This document shows positions 23,807 through 31,653 of a stretch of DNA of 64,000 nucleotides, in pieces. Both the position numbers and the translations under genes were made by a program. The notes under the pieces were generated by a model that saw only the letters and a list, made by a program, of their open reading frames with translations, was not told the origin of the DNA and did no database searches. Each line of letters opens with the position of its first letter. Position 1 is the first letter of the stretch. Source of the DNA: Ruminococcus bromii (GTDB taxonomy: Bacteria > Bacillota > Clostridia > Oscillospirales > Acutalibacteraceae); assembly GCF_002834225.1 (NCBI RefSeq), contig NZ_NNSR01000038.1, positions 37,236 through 101,235 on the forward strand. Reading direction: 5' to 3'.

Positions 23807-25480
23807 TCAAACATTCTGTTTAAGGCAGGTTTTCAGGTCATCTTCTGCGTTGCTGATTGGACGCAAGCCGAATGTTTCTGACAAATACTGCAACACATTC
23901 GGGCTTAAAAATGCAGGGAGTGTCGGTCCGAGGTAGATATTCTTTATTCCGAGGCTTAAAAGTGCCAGCAAATCGGCAACCGCCTTTTGCTCATACCACG
24001 AAACAATCAGCGACAACGGCAAGCCGTTTACATCTGTATCAAACGCATCGGCAAGTGCTACGGCAATGCAGATTGCGGAGTAAACATCGTTGCACTGACC
24101 GATGTCGAGTAATCTCGGCAAGCCATCGATGTCACCGAATTCGAGCTTGTTAAAGCGGTATTTTCCGCAGGCAAGCGTCATAATTATGCAGTCTTTCGGC
24201 ACATTTTCGGCAAATTCAGTGTAGTAATTTCTGCCCGGTCTTGCACCGTCACAACCGCCGATAAGGAAAAAGTGTCTGACTTTTCCGCTTTTGACGGCCT
24301 CGACAATTTTATCGGCATATGAAAGCGTAGCGTGATGACCGAATCCCACAAGAATTTCGTGCGGTTCAACATCTTCCTTAAAACCTCCGAGTTCAATTGC
24401 CTGCTGAATAATTTCGCTGAAATCTTTGTCGCCGTTTTCCTTTTTGCCGATGTGCTTAACGCCCTCCCAGCCGACAACATTTGTACTGTAAATTCTGTCT
24501 TTGTACGAATCTCTCGGCCGCATAAGGCAGTTTGTCGTCATAAGAATACAACCGGGGATATTGTCAAACTGCTTTTGCTGATCTTGCCATGCACCGCCGA
24601 AATTGCCGATAAGATGCGGATATTTTTTTAAACCGTCATAGCCATGACACGGCAGCATTTCGCCGTGAGTATAAACATTTATGCCCTTGCCCTTTGACTG
24701 TTCAAGGAGCATTTCAAGGTCTTTTAAATCGTGACCCGACACAATAATAAACGGACCTTTTTTGATGTGAACATCAACCTTGTGCGGTGACGGATTGCCG
24801 TAGGTTTCAGTGTTTGCTTCATCAAGTTTTTTCATAACTTCAAGAGCATTTTCACCCGTTCTCATCGTCATTCTGATAAGCTCCTCAACCGTGAGCGAAT
24901 CATCCGTTGTCGCCTCAAGTGCAGTGATGTAAAAATCGTCAACCTGATCGCTGAAATAGCCGAGTTCACGAGCCTGATGACCGTAGGCACTTATGCCTTT
25001 GAGGCCGTAAACAATTGTCTGTCTTAAAGAGCGGATGTCGGGGTCAAGCGACTTTTCGTACATAATTCCCGCAAGCGGTGCGTCTTTGAGCATTTCCGAC
25101 TTTGTTTCGGGAAGATTGTAGGTTGCGTGCAGAGTATGATTTTTGATTTCGCCCACAACTTCACGAAGTTTTTCCTTGATTTGCTGAGATTCACGCAAAA
25201 GCGACACATGCACATCGGCATCAAAGTTTACATTCGTCAGCGTTGTAAAAAGGCTGTTTTCCACAAAGCGAACAATGTCCTTGTCAATGTGCTGACCTTT
25301 TTCAATAAGCACCTTGCCGTAACAGCTTATGCCCTTCAGCTGAAAGATAAGTAAATCCTGAAGATTTGCAATTTCGGGAGTTTTTCCGCAAACACCGAGC
25401 CGTGTGCAACCCTTTCCGTTCGCAGTCTGCTCACACTGATAGCAAAACATCTCATAACCCAAGTCCATATTATTACTCAT
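23807..25480 (-). CDS. hcp: Hydroxylamine reductase / hybrid cluster protein
   Basis: 557 residues. The N-terminal cluster motif MFCYQCEQTANGKGCTRLGVCGK and the hybrid-cluster ligands in ISGHDLKD, PCHGY, GCILMTTNCLM and LACGKYRFNK are present. Hcp handles hydroxylamine and nitric oxide in anaerobes facing nitrosative stress. The ATG at 25480 has GGAGGTAA upstream; an earlier in-frame start at 25507 is unsupported. The ribosome site lies in the right arm of a perfect 10-bp inverted repeat (25488-25532), which suggests control of translation. Confidence 0.93.
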   Translation of the reverse strand: MSNNMDLGYEMFCYQCEQTANGKGCTRLGVCGKTPEIANLQDLLIFQLKGISCYGKVLIEKGQHIDKDIVRFVENSLFTTLTNVNFDADVHVSLLRESQQIKEKLREVVGEIKNHTLHATYNLPETKSEMLKDAPLAGIMYEKSLDPDIRSLRQTIVYGLKGISAYGHQARELGYFSDQVDDFYITALEATTDDSLTVEELIRMTMRTGENALEVMKKLDEANTETYGNPSPHKVDVHIKKGPFIIVSGHDLKDLEMLLEQSKGKGINVYTHGEMLPCHGYDGLKKYPHLIGNFGGAWQDQQKQFDNIPGCILMTTNCLMRPRDSYKDRIYSTNVVGWEGVKHIGKKENGDKDFSEIIQQAIELGGFKEDVEPHEILVGFGHHATLSYADKIVEAVKSGKVRHFFLIGGCDGARPGRNYYTEFAENVPKDCIIMTLACGKYRFNKLEFGDIDGLPRLLDIGQCNDVYSAICIAVALADAFDTDVNGLPLSLIVSWYEQKAVADLLALLSLGIKNIYLGPTLPAFLSPNVLQYLSETFGLRPISNAEDDLKTCLKQNV

Positions 25481-25487
25481 AAAAATT

Positions 25488-25532
25488 ACCTCCGAAACAT
25501 TCTGCAAATATTATCTGCAAATTTTCGGAGGT
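25488..25532 (-). promoter_or_regulatory. Symmetric hcp leader element hiding the ribosome site
   Basis: Arms ACCTCCGAAA (25488-25497) and TTTCGGAGGT (25523-25532) are perfectly complementary. Between them TCTGCAAAT occurs twice (25501-25509, 25514-25522). In the mRNA the arm next to hcp contains the GGAGG ribosome site, so pairing would block initiation. It could instead be a protein operator. Confidence 0.55.
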
Positions 25533-25551
25533 TTATTCTTAATTTGGATTT

Positions 25552-26124
25552 TTAATAAACACTGAATGAAGTGCTCTCACTCTGACCGCCGCCTGAAACG
25601 GTTATCGGATAAGTTCCCGATTTTGTTCTTGTGCCGACTTTCCAAGACCACGATGCGTTGCCATTGCTGTCGGAAGTAACATCTTCAAGTCCGCTTGCCG
25701 TTGATATTCCGCTGTTATACACAACTGTGATTGAATATGTTGTGTTTGGAGCGCCGTGAATACTAACGCTCGCAAACGAACCTGCACCTACGCTTGATGT
25801 AACATTTGTAAATTCGAGCGTTGTTTCAGCCTGTGACGACTTATCCTCATGCTTTTCTACAACCTTTTTTACAGGTTTTTTAGTGGGTTTCTGAGTAGGT
25901 TTTTCTGTAGGCTTTTCAGTCGGTTTCTCGGTGGTCAGCTCTTCCGTTGTAGGTTCTTCGGTTGTCGGCTCTTCCGTAGTCACTTCGGCAGTTGTTTCGT
26001 CTTCAAAAACAGACGAAACAATGTCATCAACAGTATTGCTTGACTCTGATGCTTGGGAACATCCCGAAAATGTAAGGAGCAATCCCAGTGTTACCGCAAC
26101 AGCTAATGTTCTAAATTTTCTCAT
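25552..26124 (-). CDS. Lipoprotein with Thr/Glu/Pro linker and Ig-like domain
   Basis: 190 residues. Lipoprotein signal (MRKFRTLAVAVTLGLLLTFSGC), a low-complexity linker of TTEEP and TEKP/TKKP repeats (about 45-85), and a C-terminal beta-sandwich-like domain (LEFTNVTSSVGAGSFASVSI, then GNASWSWKVGTRTKSGTYPI). The linker probably spans the cell wall. GGTGACA lies upstream and a strong promoter is at 26156-26184. It ends 71 bases before hcp on the same strand; whether they share a transcript is not clear. Function unknown. Confidence 0.78.
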   Translation of the reverse strand: MRKFRTLAVAVTLGLLLTFSGCSQASESSNTVDDIVSSVFEDETTAEVTTEEPTTEEPTTEELTTEKPTEKPTEKPTQKPTKKPVKKVVEKHEDKSSQAETTLEFTNVTSSVGAGSFASVSIHGAPNTTYSITVVYNSGISTASGLEDVTSDSNGNASWSWKVGTRTKSGTYPITVSGGGQSESTSFSVY

Positions 26125-26155
26125 CTATTGTCACCTCATACAATTATTTTATTTA

Positions 26156-26184
26156 ATAATAGTACAATTTGTTTTATTTGTAAA
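26156..26184 (-). promoter_or_regulatory. Promoter of the Ig-like lipoprotein gene
   Basis: On the minus strand TTTACA (26184-26179), 17 bases, TATTAT (26161-26156). Confidence 0.65.
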
Positions 26185-26243
26185 GAGCTTTTTGTGCAAA
26201 TAATCAATAATTGTTATTTTTTAGAACATAACTGTGTAAAAAA

Positions 26244-26265
26244 AGAACAGCCAAAAGGCTGTTCT
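26244..26265 (-). terminator. Terminator of the ABC-2 transporter operon
   Basis: Arms AGAACAGCC and GGCTGTTCT with loop AAAA. On the minus strand TTTTTTTAC follows. Confidence 0.85.
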
Positions 26266-26289
26266 AAAAAAATGTATTAGATTTTTATT

Positions 26290-27894
26290 TTAAAGATTTG
26301 CGAAAACCTTTGTACCTTTATTCTTAATCCAATACCAGATTGGAAGGCTGATGAGGATAAAATAAAATGCTGTGCAGGCGAGGAAAATTTCTGTCAAAAT
26401 TTTGATTTCAAAGCTGAGAAGAACCGAATACGCAATAACAGGCACACACACGGCAAGGACTGAAATCAACAATGAAAGCATAACGCTTGCACTCTGTTTT
26501 ACTGCCTCAGCGGTTGTATTCCAGTCAAGCTTTGGCTTTTTCAGGTCAAACATAAGTCCGAGAAGTCCCGAGAACAACGAGAAAATTATCGGAATAAGAA
26601 TTGTGATAATAATATTAACCGGTTTCATTCCGAGCATTATTGAGAGAACAACCGAGGGTACAAGTGAAACAACACCGTTTACAATAAAGTGCAGTTTCAG
26701 CTTTTGTGTAAGCACCTGCAACGATGATACAGGAAGCGACTGCATAAGCCAGAGGTTCTTTGCCTCCATTGAAATTGATGCCGCAGAAATCGGTCCAACT
26801 GCAATAACGAATGAAATTATCAGCGGAAGATATACTGAAATAATGTCGGTAAATTCACTCGGAAGTGTATTCACCATATTGAACTGGAACACCGCATAAA
26901 TTGTTCCGCCTACCATAATTAACGCACTGAGTCCGCTGTTAAGCATATAGGTTGCGTTGCCTGTGAACATCATTCTTTCTTTGCGTAAAAGCGCCTTTGA
27001 TGCAGAGCTTACTTTCAAAGTTTTCTCTTTATACACGGCTTTCTTCGCACCCTTTTTCGCTGTTGCAAGCTTTATGAAGCTGTGAGAAAGCACCGCATAA
27101 ACAACTGCAAAGAATGCAATAATTACGACAGCAACACCAAAAAGCGGCAACAAGTCGCCCGATGCGCCAAGTCCTGTGAGATAAAGCGGATATGCACTGT
27201 CCATTATATTTGCACCGATACCAATTGAATTTGCAGCGAGTGCTTTTACAAGGTCCTCTGCCTGATAATAAAGGTAAAAATACAGTGCAAAGAAAACAAG
27301 TGAAAATACGATTGTCACAACATTTTTATGTCTTGTCCTTGATGTTACAAATGCAATCAGCCAGCCGAGAATGCACGAAACGCTCAGGCTTAAAAGCGGA
27401 ACTAAAAGCAGAATCACAATCTGACTTACTACAAGCGAAGCCGAAACAGACGCATTTGTTGCATAGGCCGCAAAAGCAGGGACCTGTACAAGTGCACAAA
27501 AGAGAAGATTTTGTGCATACAGTGGCAACATTCTGCAAAAGAGAATACTGCGAGGCGGAATAGGCATTGAAAGCAAAAGTTCATTATCCTTTGCCTCATA
27601 AAGCTGTGAGAGCGAAAGGAAAATACAGCCTATTGTGCTGATTACAAACGACGCACCCATAACATAGAGAAAATACAACCAACTGAATCCCGATGTTGCA
27701 AGCATAGATGCCATCATTCTGAATATATTGTAGAACATAAATGCAAATACAACACCGACAAAAGCGAGAAGAGCAAGATAAACAGCCGGTGAGTTAAACG
27801 AACTTTTTTTGCCGTTCTTTTTCTTGTTTGACGAATTTGCGGTGTACCGTGCAAGTGCCTTTTGAAATTGGAGTTTAATTAAGGTTTTAAGCAT
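26290..27894 (-). CDS. ABC-2-type transporter permease
   Basis: 534 residues from the ATG at 27894 (GGAGAAAG upstream), which lies inside the last codons of the ATPase gene. A longer frame to 28053 only reads the ATPase gene in another phase. About twelve hydrophobic segments are arranged as two halves separated by a charged loop (KKGAKKAVYKEKTLKVSSASKALLRKERMMFTGN). This is the plan of large clostridial ABC export permeases. The substrate is unknown. Confidence 0.82.
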   Translation of the reverse strand: MLKTLIKLQFQKALARYTANSSNKKKNGKKSSFNSPAVYLALLAFVGVVFAFMFYNIFRMMASMLATSGFSWLYFLYVMGASFVISTIGCIFLSLSQLYEAKDNELLLSMPIPPRSILFCRMLPLYAQNLLFCALVQVPAFAAYATNASVSASLVVSQIVILLLVPLLSLSVSCILGWLIAFVTSRTRHKNVVTIVFSLVFFALYFYLYYQAEDLVKALAANSIGIGANIMDSAYPLYLTGLGASGDLLPLFGVAVVIIAFFAVVYAVLSHSFIKLATAKKGAKKAVYKEKTLKVSSASKALLRKERMMFTGNATYMLNSGLSALIMVGGTIYAVFQFNMVNTLPSEFTDIISVYLPLIISFVIAVGPISAASISMEAKNLWLMQSLPVSSLQVLTQKLKLHFIVNGVVSLVPSVVLSIMLGMKPVNIIITILIPIIFSLFSGLLGLMFDLKKPKLDWNTTAEAVKQSASVMLSLLISVLAVCVPVIAYSVLLSFEIKILTEIFLACTAFYFILISLPIWYWIKNKGTKVFANL

Positions 27895-28600
27895 CTTTCT
27901 CCTCCAGTTCAAGGAATACATCTTCAAGCGAATCATCGCCCTTGACCTCATCCATTGTACCCGACTTGATAAGTTTGCCGCTTTTGATGATAGCAACCTT
28001 GTCGCAAAGCTTTTCGGCAACTTCAAGCACATGGGTTGAGAAGAAAATCGCACCGCCTTTATCGCACATCTCTCTCATCAAAGCTTTGAGAAGGTGGGAT
28101 GATTTTGGGTCAAGACCTACAAAAGGTTCATCCATAATGATAAGCTTTGGGTTATGTATGAGTGCGGAAACAATTGCAAGTTTTTGTTTCATACCGTGAG
28201 AATAGCCGTCAATTGTCTGAGCAAGTGCATTTTTAATTTCAAACATTTCAGCATATTTACTGATTCTTGCCTGACGGTCAGCCTGGCTGATTCCGAAAAT
28301 ATCGGCAATAAAATTGAGGTACTTAATACCTGTCATAAACTCATACAAATCGGGATTGTCGGGAATGTAAGCAATTTTGCGCTTACATTCGAGAGGTTTT
28401 TCTTTTACCGACACACCGTCAACATAGATTTCGCCCTCGTCAAAGTTGAGAATTCCACAGCAGGATTTGATTGTTGTTGTCTTTCCTGCACCGTTGTGTC
28501 CGATAAAGCCGTAAATCTCGCCTTTTTGAATATGAAGTGATAAATCGTCAACAGCCTTTTTGTCACCGTATTTTTTAGTTAAATGTTCTATTCTGAGCAT
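27887..28600 (-). CDS. ABC transporter ATP-binding protein
   Basis: 237 residues. Walker A GHNGAGKTTT, signature GYSHGMKQKLAI, Walker B LIIMDEPFVGLDP and the switch His in FFSTHVLEVAEKL are present. It is of the single-domain type that pairs with ABC-2 permeases. The ATG at 28600 is preferred because AGGAGGAG lies upstream. It overlaps the permease start by 8 bases, so the two are translationally coupled. Confidence 0.93.
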   Translation of the reverse strand: MLRIEHLTKKYGDKKAVDDLSLHIQKGEIYGFIGHNGAGKTTTIKSCCGILNFDEGEIYVDGVSVKEKPLECKRKIAYIPDNPDLYEFMTGIKYLNFIADIFGISQADRQARISKYAEMFEIKNALAQTIDGYSHGMKQKLAIVSALIHNPKLIIMDEPFVGLDPKSSHLLKALMREMCDKGGAIFFSTHVLEVAEKLCDKVAIIKSGKLIKSGTMDEVKGDDSLEDVFLELEEKDA

Positions 28601-28635
28601 GAGCGCTCCTCCTATAGCCAAATAAATTAAGCAAA

Positions 28636-28665
28636 TTATACTACACGAAATATTATTGTGTCAAT
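28636..28665 (-). promoter_or_regulatory. Promoter of the ABC-2 transporter operon
   Basis: On the minus strand TTGACA (28665-28660), 18 bases, TATAAT (28641-28636). Confidence 0.7.
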
Positions 28666-28784
28666 ATATTATAAAAATCCAACAAGTTTGAATTACAAAC
28701 CAATAAATCTGCGAATTTTGGATAACAGAAACCATTTTTGACGAAATATAAAGTCCGTTGGAATATTTTGCATTACGAATCATC

Positions 28785-28812
28785 TTGAATATATGCAGGA
28801 ATGATTTATAAT
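28785..28812 (+). promoter_or_regulatory. Promoter of the hemolysin III gene
   Basis: TTGAAT (28785-28790), 16 bases, TATAAT (28807-28812). Confidence 0.6.
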
Positions 28813-28843
28813 ATTATTACAGATTATTTTTTGGAGGTTCATC

Positions 28844-29491
28844 TTGGCAAAGTTCAAAAGAAAATATACACTCGGGGAAGAAATTTTCAACTCTGTGTCA
28901 CACGGAATCGGTGCAGGTCTGTCGATTGCGGGAACGGTTGTGCTTATCGTTACGGCGGCAATCCACACAAATGCGTGGGGTGTTGTGAGTTCGTGCATCT
29001 ACGGTGCATCACTCATCATACTCTACACAATGTCAACTCTGTATCATTCTTTCACAAATGAAAAGGTGAAAGCGTTTTTTCGGATAATGGATCACAACAC
29101 AATTTTTCTGCTGATTGCAGGAACATACACACCGATTACTCTTTACTACCTCAACGGTGTGACCGGTTGGATTCTGTTCGGAATTGTGTGGGCATCGGCA
29201 ATTTTCGGAATAGTTATGAACTCAATCAACCTTGAAAAAGCAAGGATTCCGTCAATATTCTGCTACATCGGAATGGGTTGGGTAATAATCTTTGCAATAA
29301 AACCGCTTATGGAGCATATGCCGTCAATTTCGGGAATCTTCCTCATCATCGGCGGAATATTCTACACGGTGGGAATTATATTTTACGCAATTAAAAGGGT
29401 AAAATATTTTCACTCGATATGGCACTTATTCACGGTTGCGGGAAGTGTGTTCCATTACTTTGCAATTCTTCTCGGATTTTTCCGTATTTAA
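28844..29491 (+). CDS. trhA: Hemolysin III / PAQR-family membrane protein
   Basis: 215 residues with seven hydrophobic helices. The conserved polar residues of the hemolysin III and adiponectin-receptor superfamily are present: the SHGIGAGLSI start, STLYHSF, RIMDHNTIFLLIAGTYTP and HSIWHLFTVAGSVFHYFAIL. Bacterial members (TrhA/YqfA) affect membrane-lipid homeostasis; a true hemolysin role is doubtful. The start is TTG at 28844 with GGAGG upstream. Confidence 0.9.
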   Translation: MAKFKRKYTLGEEIFNSVSHGIGAGLSIAGTVVLIVTAAIHTNAWGVVSSCIYGASLIILYTMSTLYHSFTNEKVKAFFRIMDHNTIFLLIAGTYTPITLYYLNGVTGWILFGIVWASAIFGIVMNSINLEKARIPSIFCYIGMGWVIIFAIKPLMEHMPSISGIFLIIGGIFYTVGIIFYAIKRVKYFHSIWHLFTVAGSVFHYFAILLGFFRI

Positions 29492-29550
29492 CGGAAGCGA
29501 AAGCTGACCGCATAAAAATCCGCAGGTAAATCTTTCACACGCAAAAAAAT

Positions 29551-29588
29551 GGGCTGTCGTAAAACCTTTTGTTTTACGACAGCCCTAA
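29551..29588. terminator. Bidirectional terminator between trhA and the Na/Pi gene
   Basis: Arms GGGCTGTCGTAAAA (29551-29564) and TTTTACGACAGCCC (29572-29585), a perfect 14-bp stem between convergent genes. Confidence 0.85.
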
Positions 29589-29606
29589 ATTTTATAAAAG
29601 ATTTGT

Positions 29607-31403
29607 TTAGTTTACGGGAACGCCTACGGAAACCTCTCTTACAGACAGAGCTTCCTTTGGAAGTGTGTACTTCTGCTTGTAAGCCTTGTAATCTGCGTTG
29701 TACTGAATATCATCGGAATTTTTGAGTTCGTGAAGATATTCGTGTGCGTCGTAGCCGTTGCGATTGATTTCAATAACACCGATTGCAATGTTTGAGCAAT
29801 GGTCGGAAACTCTCTCAATATTTGTGATAAGGTCAGAGAATACAAAACCGAGTTCGATTGTACAGGTACCGTTAGTAAGACGCTTAACATGGGCATCTTT
29901 AAGCTTGTCACGCAGGCGGTCGATAACCTGCTCAAGCGGTTCAACCTTTGAGGCAAGTGCAAGGTCATTATCAACAAAAGCAACAGTAGCGTTGTTGATA
30001 ATTTCACGAAGTGCGTCAACCATAACGGCAAGACCTGCTTTCGCCTCTTTTGAGAACGAAATGTTCTTTTCGTGAATTTCCTGAGCAACCTTTACAATGC
30101 TTACCGCATGATCGCTGATACGCTCAAAATCACCGATTGTGTGAAGAATGAGCTGAATAGTTTTGTTGTCGTCAGCCGAAGGCTGTTTGGAACTGAGCTT
30201 TACAAGATATGTTGAAATAACATCCTCGTAGGAATCAATCATATCTTCGTTTTCATGAATTGTTGCCGCAACCTTTTCGTCATAATGGTCAACAAGTTCA
30301 AGTGCGCCGAGGAGCGTACCCTCAGAAAGACGAGCCATTTTTTCAGCAAGTGACTTTGCACGCTCTGTTGCAACAGAGGGAGTGTTGAGAAAACGCTCAT
30401 CAAGGAACGGAACATCCGAATCCTCGTCCTTGTCCTTGATTGTAAGGCAGGCAAGCTTTTCAAGATACTTGTTGAACGGAAGAAGAATTGCAGTTGCAAG
30501 CAAATTGAATGCTGTGTGGATAACCGCAATGTTCTCGGGACCTACGATATCATTAAGGAAACCATAGTTGATAAAGAGGTTAGAACCGTAGAACAATGCA
30601 CAAATTACGAGTGTGCCGATAATATTGAAGTAAAGATGTACAAATGCGGCACGCTTTGCGTTTTTCTTTGCACCGATACAGGAAATAAGTGCGGTTACGC
30701 AAGTGCCTATATTCTGTCCCATAACAATCGGGATTGCCATTGAATAGCTGATTGCGCCTGTTTTGGACAATGCCTGCAAAATACCGACAGAGGCGCTTGA
30801 GCTTTGTATAATTGCCGTCAGCAATGCACCGGCAAGAATACCGAATACAGGGTTGTTAAAGAGTGTGAGGAAGCCTGTGAATGTCGGATCATTCGAAAGC
30901 GGTTCAACAGCCGCACTCATCTGATCCATACCAACCATAAGAATACCGAATCCGAGGAAAATTGTGCCGAGATGCTTCTTCTTTTCCGAATTGCAGAACA
31001 TAAGAAGAATAATTCCTACAAAGGCAAACACGGCAGAGAAAGACGACGGCTTTAAAAGCTGCATAACCAAACTATCGCCCTCGATGCCCGAAAGGCTGAG
31101 AATCCAAGAAGTGATTGTTGTGCCGACATTGGCACCCATAATAATACCGATTGCCTGGCGGAGCTTCATAATTCCAGAGTTTACAAAGCCGACAACCATA
31201 ACGGTTGTTGCCGAAGAGGACTGAATCACCGCAGTAACCGCCGCACCGAGAATGAATCCTTTCATGGTGCTGTTAGTCATTTTTTCCAGAGTTTTTTCAA
31301 GCTTACCGCCGGAAAGACTCTCAAGACCGTCGCCCATTGAATTCATACCGAACAAAAAGAGCGCCAGACCGCAGAGCAGTTGTAAAACCATAAACAAATC
31401 CAT
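29607..31403 (-). CDS. Na/Pi cotransporter-family protein with PhoU-like domain
   Basis: 598 residues. Two NptA-type repeats carry QSSSATT (near 60) and QSSSASVG (near 200), the sodium/phosphate site motif. About ten helices reach residue 320. A C-terminal PhoU-like helical domain (about 350-560) follows, with IGDFERISDHA and NIERVSDHCSNIA. This is the low-affinity phosphate carrier found in many bacteria. A PhoP-box array overlaps its -35 box, so it is probably induced in phosphate starvation together with the pst operon upstream. GGAGAG precedes the ATG. Confidence 0.92.
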   Translation of the reverse strand: MDLFMVLQLLCGLALFLFGMNSMGDGLESLSGGKLEKTLEKMTNSTMKGFILGAAVTAVIQSSSATTVMVVGFVNSGIMKLRQAIGIIMGANVGTTITSWILSLSGIEGDSLVMQLLKPSSFSAVFAFVGIILLMFCNSEKKKHLGTIFLGFGILMVGMDQMSAAVEPLSNDPTFTGFLTLFNNPVFGILAGALLTAIIQSSSASVGILQALSKTGAISYSMAIPIVMGQNIGTCVTALISCIGAKKNAKRAAFVHLYFNIIGTLVICALFYGSNLFINYGFLNDIVGPENIAVIHTAFNLLATAILLPFNKYLEKLACLTIKDKDEDSDVPFLDERFLNTPSVATERAKSLAEKMARLSEGTLLGALELVDHYDEKVAATIHENEDMIDSYEDVISTYLVKLSSKQPSADDNKTIQLILHTIGDFERISDHAVSIVKVAQEIHEKNISFSKEAKAGLAVMVDALREIINNATVAFVDNDLALASKVEPLEQVIDRLRDKLKDAHVKRLTNGTCTIELGFVFSDLITNIERVSDHCSNIAIGVIEINRNGYDAHEYLHELKNSDDIQYNADYKAYKQKYTLPKEALSVREVSVGVPVN

Positions 31404-31431
31404 AAATACATACTCTCCTTTATCATCAATA

Positions 31432-31482
31432 ATATTAAACTAAAGTCATAGGATTGTCAATGAATTGTAAAGAATTTGTAAA
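31432..31482 (-). promoter_or_regulatory. Na/Pi promoter with a three-repeat PhoP box
   Basis: On the minus strand TTTACA (31482-31477), TTTACA (31471-31466) and TTGACA (31460-31455) are spaced exactly 11 bases apart, as in the TT(A/T/C)ACA direct repeats of Bacillus PhoP. The last repeat serves as -35 and TAATAT (31437-31432) lies 17 bases further. Confidence 0.75.
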
Positions 31483-31575
31483 GTCTGAAAGCTTGGCGAA
31501 TATCTTTGAAATTTGTCAAAACGGAGTATTTTTTATGTGAGATTCGTAAAAGCACATTGCGTGGACAATAAAAAA

Positions 31576-31608
31576 ACGACACTGCACAACACAGTGTGCG
31601 CAGTATCG
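31576..31608 (-). terminator. Terminator of phoPR
   Basis: On the minus strand CGATACTGC pairs with GCAGTGTCG and is followed by TTTTTTT. Confidence 0.8.
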
Positions 31609-31653
31609 CTTAAAATTTGTTTTGTTTGTAAAATAATGTAAACAGACTTCACA

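Noticed and set aside
25561..26043. Plus-strand frames opposite the Thr/Glu/Pro lipoprotein
   Set aside because: Repeated codons of the linker keep several frames open; the lipoprotein signal and promoter support only the minus strand.
27895..28053. N-terminal extension of the ABC-2 permease
   Set aside because: The extra 53 residues come from the ATPase gene read in another frame; the ATG at 27894 has a ribosome site.
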